7,024 bases of DNA from an uncultured Ruminococcus sp. (GTDB taxonomy: Bacteria; Bacillota_A; Clostridia; RUG12999): the NCBI GenBank assembly GCA_902783995.1, contig CACZTG010000013.1, forward strand, positions 1 to 7,024. The letters run 5' to 3'. Below the pieces are notes generated by a model. That model did no database searches, was not told where the DNA came from, and was given only the letters and a program-made list of their open reading frames with translations. A program made the translations under genes and the position numbers. This document shows, one piece after another, positions 1 through 6,417 of the stretch. The stretch's first letter is position 1, and every line of letters starts with the position of its first letter.

Positions 1-632
1 ACGATGAAAATATGATAAAAGCGTTTAACGAAAATGCGGATATTCATGCTGTCACGGCATCGCAGGTATTTGGTGTTCCCGTTACCGATGTCACACCGAA
101 TATGCGAAGAAACGCGAAAGCCGTGAATTTTGGCATAGTTTATGGTATAAGCGATTTCGCGCTCGGTGTTGACCTCGGCATTACAAAACGTGAGGCAAAG
201 GCTTATATTGACGGATATCTTGAAAAATACAGCGGAGTTAAGAAGTATATGAAGGATATCGTACAGCAGGCAAGCGATGACGGCTATGTTACAACTCTTT
301 TCGGACGAAGGCGTTATATTCCGGAGCTCAAAGCTTCAAAATTTGCAGAGAGAAGCTTCGGACAGCGTGTTGCCATGAATACACCCATTCAGGGCTCTGC
401 AGCGGATATAATTAAAATCGCAATGGTTAAAGTCAGCAGGCGTCTGAAAGAGGAGGCTCTGAACGCAAAGCTTATATTACAGGTGCATGACGAACTTATA
501 ATAGAGGCTCCGAAAAACGAGGAGCAGCAAGTTAAAAAGCTTCTTAAAGAGGAAATGGAAAATGCCGTCAGGCTTAAAGTTCCTCTGACCGTAAGTATAG
601 AAACAGGTAAAAGCTGGTATGAATGTAAATAG
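1..632 (+). CDS. polA: DNA polymerase I, C-terminal part (5' truncated by window edge)
   Basis: This is the end of the family A polymerase that fills gaps after RNA primer removal and during excision repair. The reading frame is open from base 3 (residues D-E-N precede the Met codon at 12), so that Met is internal and the true start lies outside the window. Counting that Met as residue 1, the O-helix motif RRNAKAVNFGIVYG runs from R32 to G45. R32, K36, F40 and Y44 match E. coli R754, K758, F762 and Y766, which bind the incoming dNTP. The palm motif C, QVHDEL, is at 157-162, with D160 a metal-binding catalytic aspartate. TPIQGSAADIIK, typical of the family, lies between them. Motif A (DYSQIE) and any 5'-nuclease or 3'-exonuclease domains are upstream and cannot be judged. 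The gene ends in TAG at 630-632, overlapping the coaE ribosome binding site. Identification is firm. Confidence 0.97.
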   Translation, partial: DENMIKAFNENADIHAVTASQVFGVPVTDVTPNMRRNAKAVNFGIVYGISDFALGVDLGITKREAKAYIDGYLEKYSGVKKYMKDIVQQASDDGYVTTLFGRRRYIPELKASKFAERSFGQRVAMNTPIQGSAADIIKIAMVKVSRRLKEEALNAKLILQVHDELIIEAPKNEEQQVKKLLKEEMENAVRLKVPLTVSIETGKSWYECK

Positions 633-636
633 GTGA
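631..636 (+). promoter_or_regulatory. Ribosome binding site of coaE, overlapping the polA stop
   Basis: AGGTGA lies 6 nt before the ATG at 643 and shares its first two bases with the polA TAG stop codon. Terminating polA ribosomes therefore reach the coaE initiation region, which would favour translational coupling (inference). Confidence 0.75.
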
Positions 637-642
637 TGAAAA

Positions 643-1221
643 ATGATTGTCGGAATTACCGGAGGAAGCGGCAGCGGTAAAAGCAAAGTTTCGGCGTTGT
701 TTGCCGAAAACGGCTATACTCTTGTTGACGCTGATAAAATAGCTAAAGAAATTATGAAAAGCGACGATACATTAAAAAAAAATATAAGAGAGCTTTTTGG
801 AGAAGAATATATCTTAGCAAACGGTGAAGTTGACAGAAAGGCTCTCGGCGCGCTTGTTTTTAAAAATAAAGATAAACGTGAGCTTTTAAATTCCGTTACA
901 CACCCCGCCATTTATGAAAAAATAGTAAAGCAGGTTAAAAAAGGCGGTAAAAAAATTGTTCTTGACGTACCTCTTTTGATAGGCTCTCCGCTTTCTGAGC
1001 TTTGCGATATTACAGTCGCTGTGCTTGCGGATAAAGAAAAACGTATAAACCGTATCATGGAAAGAGACGGTCTTGATAAAAAATCCGCGGAAAACAGAAT
1101 AAATTCACAGCTCAGTGATGAGGAATATATAAGCGGAACGGATTGCCGTATATATAATAACGGAAGTACAGAGGAGCTTAAACTGATTGTTATGGATTTT
1201 ATCCGAAATTTTGAGAGGTAA
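643..1221 (+). CDS. coaE: Dephospho-CoA kinase
   Basis: The enzyme phosphorylates the 3'-hydroxyl of the ribose of dephospho-CoA with ATP, the last step of coenzyme A synthesis, in the cytoplasm. At 192 residues it is near the usual length of about 200. The P-loop GGSGSGKS is at residues 7-14 (K13, S14), DADKIA at 29-34 and THPAI at 86-90. LDVPLL is at 107-112, and the lid segment R-I-M-E-R-D-G-L is followed by RINSQ, as in the family. One deviation stands out: after VPLL the family usually reads F-E-S-G, whereas here it reads I-G-S-P, so the commonly conserved glutamate is Gly114. The catalytic P-loop and DAD aspartates are intact, so activity is still expected. The ATG at 643 is fixed by AGGTGA 6 nt upstream and by the N-terminal MIVGITGG typical of CoaE. 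It sits 10 nt after polA and 5 nt before the transglycosylase. Confidence 0.95.
   Translation: MIVGITGGSGSGKSKVSALFAENGYTLVDADKIAKEIMKSDDTLKKNIRELFGEEYILANGEVDRKALGALVFKNKDKRELLNSVTHPAIYEKIVKQVKKGGKKIVLDVPLLIGSPLSELCDITVAVLADKEKRINRIMERDGLDKKSAENRINSQLSDEEYISGTDCRIYNNGSTEELKLIVMDFIRNFER
1213..1218 (+). promoter_or_regulatory. Ribosome binding site that favours the GTG start of the transglycosylase
   Basis: GAGAGG lies inside the last codons of coaE, 8 nt before GTG 1227 and 14 nt before the in-frame ATG at 1233. The spacing favours GTG as the initiation codon. The alternative would shorten the protein by only two residues. Confidence 0.65.
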
Positions 1222-1226
1222 TAAAA

Positions 1227-1802
1227 GTGATTATGCTCGTAAACAAAAAAAGATTTGCGGCGGTAATATCGCTTATGCTTATATGCGTTATTTTGCTTGT
1301 AGCTCTTTTAAATGTTAAAAAAATGCGGCAAGGCGCATATCCGATAAAATATTCGGGATATGTTGAAAAATATGCCGCTGAAATGGGAATTGACAAATAT
1401 CTTGTATATGCGGTAATAAAGGCCGAAAGCAATTTTGATGAAAAAGCGGTTTCGGATAAGGGCGCTGTCGGTCTTATGCAGATTATGCCCGAGACAGGAA
1501 AAGAAGCGGCGAATAAAATAGGGATTAACAATTATTCCGACGAAAAGCTTTTGGAACCGAAAATCAATATACGAATAGGCTGTTATTATATAGCGTTTCT
1601 AATGAACAGATACGGGAACGATATCAGAACGGCAATGGCGGCGTATAACGCCGGTTACGGCAACGTTGATAATTGGCTTGCCCGCGAACAGAAGGATTTT
1701 ATTGACGCGGACGATATACCGTTTGGAGAAACAAAAAAATACATAGTTAAAATTATAAACGGCTATGAAAAATATAAAGAAATATATGATGAAGGGAATT
1801 GA
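1227..1802 (+). CDS. Membrane-anchored lytic transglycosylase (SLT / GH23 fold)
   Basis: This is predicted to cleave the MurNAc-GlcNAc bond of peptidoglycan non-hydrolytically, leaving 1,6-anhydro-MurNAc ends, on the outer face of the membrane. The 191-residue protein starts with a short basic stretch (K7, K8, R9) and one hydrophobic segment at about 10-29, read as an uncleaved signal anchor. The rest is a minimal SLT domain. AVIKAESNFD (62-71) carries the expected catalytic glutamate E67. GAVGLMQIMPETG (79-91) and AAYNAGYGNVDNWL (138-151) are the other signature blocks, and PFGETKKYIVKI (165-176) is the usual C-terminal motif. Cys20 lies in the hydrophobic segment, but the preceding residues do not form a lipobox. 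Translation most likely begins at GTG 1227. Location after polA and coaE is, as far as I recall, frequent in Clostridia and suggests co-transcription rather than shared function. The physiological role (growth, sporulation or secretion) cannot be read from sequence. Confidence 0.93.
   Translation: MIMLVNKKRFAAVISLMLICVILLVALLNVKKMRQGAYPIKYSGYVEKYAAEMGIDKYLVYAVIKAESNFDEKAVSDKGAVGLMQIMPETGKEAANKIGINNYSDEKLLEPKINIRIGCYYIAFLMNRYGNDIRTAMAAYNAGYGNVDNWLAREQKDFIDADDIPFGETKKYIVKIINGYEKYKEIYDEGN
1791..1796 (+). promoter_or_regulatory. Ribosome binding site that sets the apeA start
   Basis: GAAGGG lies 10 nt before ATG 1807. In-frame ATGs at 1765, 1786 and 1789 precede or abut this site, lie within the transglycosylase gene, and would add residues unlike the family N-terminus. 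The start at 1807 is therefore preferred. Confidence 0.7.
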
Positions 1803-1806
1803 TAAT

Positions 1807-3180
1807 ATGGGACTTGAATATAAGGCAAAATATGCTTTTGAGGAAGCGAATAAAAAAGAAAAAAAGGAAATTTTTGCTTTTTCCGAGGATTATAAAGCTT
1901 TTTTAAATTATGCCGTTACGGAAAGACGGTGTGTTAAGCTTGGCGTCCGGCTTGCCGAAAAAAATGGCTTTAAACCGTTTGACAGCTTTAAAGCTTTAAA
2001 GCCCGGAGATAAAGTATATGGTGTAAATCGTGATAAAAACCTTGTGCTTGCGGTAATAGGCAGGAAAAAAATCGCAGACGGAGTTAATATGATAGGTGCA
2101 CATATTGATTCGCCGAGACTTGACCTTAAGCCTATGCCTCTTTATGAGGATTCTAAAATTGCTTATCTCAAAACACATTATTACGGCGGAATAAAAAAAT
2201 ATCAATGGCTTACAATTCCGCTTGCGCTTTACGGTAAAATCGTAAAAAAAGACGGTGAGGTTGACGTTGAAACTGACGGTGAAGATTTTGCTCTTGTTAT
2301 TTCCGACCTTCTTCCGCATCTTGCCGGTGAGCAGATGAAAAAAAGTATGAGTGAAGGCGTTGAAGGTGAACAGCTTAACCTTATAGCAGGAAGTATGACC
2401 GAAAGCGGTGAAGACAGCTTAAAGGAAAATATTTTAAAAATACTAAACGAAAAATACGGAATAACCGAAGAAGATTTTATAAGCAGCGAGCTTGAAGCTG
2501 TTCCCGCGATTAAAGCGCGCGATGTCGGTTTTGACAGAAGCATTGTCGGCGGCTACGGGCAGGACGACAGGGTATGCGCATATACCGCGATGCGCGCGAT
2601 ATTTGATTGTAACGCCGTTCCTGATGTAACAGCAATGTGCGTTTGGGCGGACAAAGAGGAAATAGGCTCAATGGGTAATACAGGTATGCAGTCAAAATTT
2701 ACCGAAAACTTTATTGCCGAAATGATAGCTCTTCAGGAAAAGAATTATAATGACCTTATGTTAAGAAGGGCAATGAGTGCCTCCTATTGCATTTCCGCTG
2801 ATGTTGCGGCAGCGTATGACCCAAGTTTTCCGTCGCCTTATGAAAAAACAAACTCAGCGTATCTCGGCAGGGGAGTTGTTATGGAAAAATATGTCGGAGC
2901 AAGAGGGAAAAGCGGCTCAAACGACGCTTCGGCGGAGCTTATGGGTAAAATCAGAAAAATGCTCGACGACAGCAAGGTCGTATGGCAGTTTGGGGAGCTT
3001 GGAAAAGTTGACGGCGGCGGCGGCGGAACAGTATCGCAGTATGTCGCAAACCTTAACTGTAACGTTATTGACAGCGGAGTAGCCCTTCTTTCAATGCATT
3101 CACCGTTTGAGCTTGCCTCAAAGGGCGATATATATTATGCGTATAAGGGTTACCGGGAGTTTTATAATAAATTCGATTAG
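1807..3180 (+). CDS. apeA: M18-family zinc aminopeptidase
   Basis: This is a predicted cytoplasmic metallo-aminopeptidase that removes N-terminal residues from peptides, using two zinc ions in a large oligomeric shell as known for the family. From ATG 1807 it has 457 residues, a normal family length. Metal and catalytic residues are in the expected order: IGAHIDSPRLDLKP with H99 and D101, GYGQDDRV at 249-256 with D253 the likely bridging aspartate, WADKEEIGS at 280-288 with the E284/E285 pair, CISADVAAAYDP with D332, and MHSPFELAS at 430-438 with H431. A glycine run at 403-407, encoded by four GGC and one GGA, lies in the KVD-G-rich-TVSQY segment. The sequence resembles the clostridial/Thermotoga-type group called apeA or 'M18 aminopeptidase 1' more than eukaryotic aspartyl aminopeptidase. 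The symbol is given on that basis and is less certain than the family. Substrate preference cannot be read. It starts 4 nt after the transglycosylase stop and ends 15 nt before the SNF2 gene. Confidence 0.92.
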   Translation: MGLEYKAKYAFEEANKKEKKEIFAFSEDYKAFLNYAVTERRCVKLGVRLAEKNGFKPFDSFKALKPGDKVYGVNRDKNLVLAVIGRKKIADGVNMIGAHIDSPRLDLKPMPLYEDSKIAYLKTHYYGGIKKYQWLTIPLALYGKIVKKDGEVDVETDGEDFALVISDLLPHLAGEQMKKSMSEGVEGEQLNLIAGSMTESGEDSLKENILKILNEKYGITEEDFISSELEAVPAIKARDVGFDRSIVGGYGQDDRVCAYTAMRAIFDCNAVPDVTAMCVWADKEEIGSMGNTGMQSKFTENFIAEMIALQEKNYNDLMLRRAMSASYCISADVAAAYDPSFPSPYEKTNSAYLGRGVVMEKYVGARGKSGSNDASAELMGKIRKMLDDSKVVWQFGELGKVDGGGGGTVSQYVANLNCNVIDSGVALLSMHSPFELASKGDIYYAYKGYREFYNKFD

Positions 3181-3183
3181 TAA

Positions 3184-3190
3184 AGAGGGA
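3184..3190 (+). promoter_or_regulatory. Ribosome binding site for the TTG-initiated SNF2 gene
   Basis: AGAGGGA lies 5 nt before TTG 3196. An in-frame TAA at 3181-3183 closes the frame immediately upstream, so TTG 3196 is the only usual initiation codon between that stop and ATG 3259. This site is the main support for a TTG start. Confidence 0.75.
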
Positions 3191-3195
3191 TAGCC

Positions 3196-6100
3196 TTGTC
3201 GGTTGATATTAACGATATTAAAAATTATTGCGACGACCCGGCAGTGTTTGCTAACGGCATGCGTTATTTTAAAGACAGCAGGGTGCAAAACCTTGATTTT
3301 GTGCCCGGTATGTCTATGCTTAAATGCAAGGTTAATGGTGATAACGCTTCCCATAACGTTGAAATAAGTTTTTCAGACGACGATATAGAAAGCAGTTTAT
3401 GTGACTGCGGAAGAAAACATGGAGCAAACGGCGTATGCAAGCACATTGCCGCCGCTCTTTTACAGTATGAAAAAAATAAATCCGTTGAAATTGACGAAGA
3501 AAAGCAAGAAATATACAATAAAGTTTGCCGCAGTGTAATAAAAGGCATAAGCGGCATTAAACTGTCAAAAAACAAACGCGTTATAAATCTTGCACCATAT
3601 ATTGAAATTAAAGGCTCACGTATGGCAGATTGTACTGTAATGCTTGATTTGGCGGTGGGTTTTGACAAGCTTTATAAAGTCAAAAAGCTTGGTAAATTTC
3701 TTGATGCCGTGAGAGATAACGGAGAAATGGAATTTAACTCGAACTTTAAATTTAACGGTAAAATTCACACTTTCGGTGAAAAGGAAAATGCACTTATTGA
3801 ATATCTTGAAACCTTAAAACAAATTTATGAAGACACAGGAAAAAAGATGGGTGACAGAGGGCTTGTTTTAAACGGGAATGTACTTGTGAATGTTTTTGAG
3901 CTTGCGTCGGAATGTGAAAATACATTTATAAGACTTAACGGTGAAGATTTCAGCTCTTTTCCTGTTTTGAAGGATAAATTTGAAGTTCCTGTAAAACTCT
4001 CAAAAGTATATGATAAATTTGAGCTTGAATTTGAAAAATGGGGAAATGTGAGAGCTATTGATAAAAAATACAGGCTTGTAATTTATGAAAACGCTTTTCA
4101 TATTCTTTCTCAGGAGCAGGCAGATATAACAAAGCTTTTTTTACATGCTTACGATAAAATAGGAAACGAAAACATAAAATTCAGCAATGAAGAAAAAAAT
4201 ACTCTTGTTGAAAATGTTATGCCGAAACTCAGGTATCTTTCCGATTTAAGCGTTGATGACAATATAAGAAAAGATATTGTGATTACCGATTTAACAGTTA
4301 AAATATACCTTGAAACAGACAATGAAAAAAACATAATCGCAAGAGCTGTTTTTGCGTATGACAATGTTGAATTTAACCATTTCGCGAATGAAAAGCCTGT
4401 TATGGAAGGGAAAATTCTGCTTCGTGACAAACGCCGCGAAAATGAATTTATAAGACTTGCGGCAAAAATGGGCTTTATGTCAAAGGATGGATTTTTGTAT
4501 TTGAATTCACCTGAAAAAATATATAAATTCCTTGAAGAAGGGCTTGAAGAATTTACAAAGCTTTATGAGGTGTTTTATTCGGAAAGCTTTTATAATCTCA
4601 GGCTTTTTTCGCCGAGACGCGGTTCGGGTTCCGTAAGTATCGGCGCCGGAAATTTGTTTGAGTTTTCGGTTGATTTTGACGGTATTCCGGGAGAAGAACT
4701 TGAAAATGTTCTTAAAGCTGTGCGTGAAAAAAGACATTTTTACAGACTTGACAACGGAAATTTTGTTGATTTAAAATCCAAAGCACTTGAAAACATAAGT
4801 GAACTTATGGATAATATCGACACACGTTTTGATGAAAACGGAAAAGCGGAAATTTCTGCAGGAAAAGCTGTCTATATCAGTACAAAGGGTGATGAGTTTG
4901 TGCAAAACCGCTCAAAACCTTTTGAGGAAATGCTCAGCCGTATTAAAGAGCCTGTAAAAGCAGATTTCAAAGTACCGAAGGTGCTTGAAGGCGTTATGAG
5001 AGATTATCAGAAAACAGGCTTTAAATGGCTTAAAACAATGGCAAGCTACGGTTTCGGAGGCATACTTGCCGATGAAATGGGACTCGGAAAAACCTTACAG
5101 ACAATAGCGTTTATTATTTCCGAATATGAGAAAAAACCTCAGCCGTCGCTTATTATTGTGCCGACTTCGCTTCTTTTTAACTGGCAGGCGGAATTTGAAA
5201 AATTTGCGCCGGGTTACAAGGTAAAGGTTGTTTGCGGTATGCCCGATGAACGCCGTGAGCTTCTGAATGACGTTGATGATTGCGCGGCGGTCATAACTTC
5301 ATACGGTATGATACGGCGCGATATAAATATGTATCTTTTAAGAACATGGAGTTATTGCTTTATTGATGAAGCGCAGCACATTAAAAATCCCAATACTGTC
5401 AACGCGAGGGCTGTTAAACGTGTGAAAGCGGACGGATATTTTGCGATTACAGGTACGCCGATTGAAAATAATCTTACGGAGCTTTGGTCAATATTTGATT
5501 TTATTATGCCCGGATATTTGTTTTCGCGGTCAAAGTACCGTAAAGTGTATGAAGTGCCGATAATGAAAAAAAACAGTGATGACCATATAAAGAGTTTGCT
5601 TGAACATACAAGTCCGTTCATAATGAGAAGGCTTAAAAGCGGAGTTATGCAGGAGCTGCCGGAGAAAATCGAAACCTATATGCTTACCGACCTTGAAGCA
5701 GAACAACGGCTTTTGTACCAGGCTTACGCGTATAAGGCAAGAGAAGAAATACGCAGCCTGACAGCCGAAAAAGGGTTTGAAAAAAGCAGGATAGAAATTC
5801 TTGCACGCATCACACGCCTGAGACAGCTATGCTGCCACCCGGGACTTTTCATTGAAAATTACGAAGGCGGAAGCGGAAAGCTTAACGCGCTTCTTGAGCT
5901 TGTTGAGGACGGCACTCTTTCGGGCAGAAGAATGCTCATTTTTTCGCAGTTTACTTCAATGCTCGAGATAATAGCGGGTATGCTCAGAGAGATAGGCATA
6001 ACTTATTTTTATCTTGACGGAAGCGTGAAGAGCGGTGAGCGTATTCATATGTGTAATGCTTTTAACGAAGGACAGCGTGATGTTTTTCTGATATCGCTTA

Positions 6101-6381
6101 AAGCGGGCGGAACAGGGCTTAACCTTGTGGGTGCCGATACGGTTATACATTATGACCCATGGTGGAATCCCGCTGTTGAGGACCAGGCTACAGACAGAGC
6201 ACACCGCATAGGTCAGACAAAAGCCGTACAAGTTATAAAGCTTGTCGCAAAAGGTACAATTGAAGAAAAAATCAGAACTCTGAAAGAAAAAAAACAAGAG
6301 TTGATAAGCACTGTTCTCCGTGAAGGAACAGCAAATATTTCTGCAATGACGCTTGAAGAAATACAGGAATTGTTTGAATAA
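3196..6381 (+). CDS. SWIM zinc-finger SNF2-family DNA-dependent ATPase (helicase-like)
   Basis: A 1061-residue superfamily 2 ATPase expected to translocate on double-stranded nucleic acid or remodel protein-DNA complexes; the cellular role of this bacterial group is not well established. At the N-terminus, FANGMRYFKDSRV (18-30) and a SWIM finger with C69, C71, C81 and H83 fit a nucleic-acid or protein-binding module. A long region, about 90-590, matches in position and character the bacterial SNF2-associated domain. The motor follows: VMRDYQKTGFKWL (600-612, Q-motif region), DEMGLGKT (626-633, Walker A), IIVPTSLLFNW (653-663), DEAQ (724-727, Walker B), TGTPIENN (752-759), then the C-terminal lobe with FSQFTSM (916-922), LKAGGTGLN, HYDPWWNP (985-992) and QATDRAHRIGQ (997-1007, arginine-finger motif VI). 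All motor motifs are intact. The start is TTG 3196; beginning at ATG 3259 would cut through the conserved N-terminal block. No methylase, nuclease or DISARM-like partner lies beside it, so a housekeeping role is more likely than defence. Confidence 0.95.
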   Translation: MSVDINDIKNYCDDPAVFANGMRYFKDSRVQNLDFVPGMSMLKCKVNGDNASHNVEISFSDDDIESSLCDCGRKHGANGVCKHIAAALLQYEKNKSVEIDEEKQEIYNKVCRSVIKGISGIKLSKNKRVINLAPYIEIKGSRMADCTVMLDLAVGFDKLYKVKKLGKFLDAVRDNGEMEFNSNFKFNGKIHTFGEKENALIEYLETLKQIYEDTGKKMGDRGLVLNGNVLVNVFELASECENTFIRLNGEDFSSFPVLKDKFEVPVKLSKVYDKFELEFEKWGNVRAIDKKYRLVIYENAFHILSQEQADITKLFLHAYDKIGNENIKFSNEEKNTLVENVMPKLRYLSDLSVDDNIRKDIVITDLTVKIYLETDNEKNIIARAVFAYDNVEFNHFANEKPVMEGKILLRDKRRENEFIRLAAKMGFMSKDGFLYLNSPEKIYKFLEEGLEEFTKLYEVFYSESFYNLRLFSPRRGSGSVSIGAGNLFEFSVDFDGIPGEELENVLKAVREKRHFYRLDNGNFVDLKSKALENISELMDNIDTRFDENGKAEISAGKAVYISTKGDEFVQNRSKPFEEMLSRIKEPVKADFKVPKVLEGVMRDYQKTGFKWLKTMASYGFGGILADEMGLGKTLQTIAFIISEYEKKPQPSLIIVPTSLLFNWQAEFEKFAPGYKVKVVCGMPDERRELLNDVDDCAAVITSYGMIRRDINMYLLRTWSYCFIDEAQHIKNPNTVNARAVKRVKADGYFAITGTPIENNLTELWSIFDFIMPGYLFSRSKYRKVYEVPIMKKNSDDHIKSLLEHTSPFIMRRLKSGVMQELPEKIETYMLTDLEAEQRLLYQAYAYKAREEIRSLTAEKGFEKSRIEILARITRLRQLCCHPGLFIENYEGGSGKLNALLELVEDGTLSGRRMLIFSQFTSMLEIIAGMLREIGITYFYLDGSVKSGERIHMCNAFNEGQRDVFLISLKAGGTGLNLVGADTVIHYDPWWNPAVEDQATDRAHRIGQTKAVQVIKLVAKGTIEEKIRTLKEKKQELISTVLREGTANISAMTLEEIQELFE

Positions 6382-6417
6382 ATTTCTATATATGATTTTA
6401 AAGAAAGGCATGGTTAT
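6382..6417 (+). other. SNF2-prfA intergenic spacer with possible weak stem
   Basis: This 36-nt gap is the longest in the window. It is very A+T-rich and has no G+C hairpin with a T-run, so no intrinsic terminator is seen. TTTCT at 6383-6387 can pair with AGAAA at 6402-6406, which overlaps the prfA ribosome binding site. The 5-bp A/U-rich stem with a 14-nt loop would be unstable. TATGAT at 6391-6396 resembles a -10 box, but no -35 box sits at proper spacing. Read-through from the SNF2 gene is the simplest model. Confidence 0.4.
6404..6408 (+). promoter_or_regulatory. Ribosome binding site of prfA
   Basis: AAAGG lies 9 nt before ATG 6418 and only 1 nt before an out-of-frame ATG at 6410. Spacing therefore selects 6418 as the initiation codon. 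Confidence 0.65.

Noticed and set aside
1275..1290. A possible lipoprotein signal at Cys20 of the transglycosylase
   Set aside because: The residues before the cysteine are L-I, without the small residue needed at -1 for a lipobox. A signal anchor fits better.
1765..1806. An upstream in-frame ATG giving a 14-residue longer aminopeptidase that overlaps the transglycosylase
   Set aside because: GAAGGG at 1791-1796 is well placed for ATG 1807, and the extra residues are a lysine-rich read-through of the end of the previous gene.
3013..3027. GGC repeat as a possible phase-variable microsatellite
   Set aside because: It encodes a glycine run in a region of M18 enzymes that is glycine-rich anyway. 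Changes of whole repeat units would keep the frame, so on/off switching is not expected.
2777..3082. A 101-codon + strand frame inside apeA in another phase
   Set aside because: The overlapping apeA frame carries the conserved zinc-site residues. The alternative product resembles nothing I recognise.
3264..3668. A 134-codon - strand frame opposite the SWIM region
   Set aside because: The + strand here encodes an intact SWIM finger, and the antisense product has no recognisable features.
3196..6381. SNF2 gene as part of a phage-defence island
   Set aside because: All visible neighbours are housekeeping genes in a tight operon. No methyltransferase, nuclease, PLD or mobile-element gene is present in the window.
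6370..6396. A possible sigma-70 promoter for prfA (TTGTTT ... TATGAT)
   Set aside because: The -35-like box is poor and the spacing is 15 nt; the better TTGAAT leaves only 11 nt. In such A+T-rich sequence this match is expected by chance.
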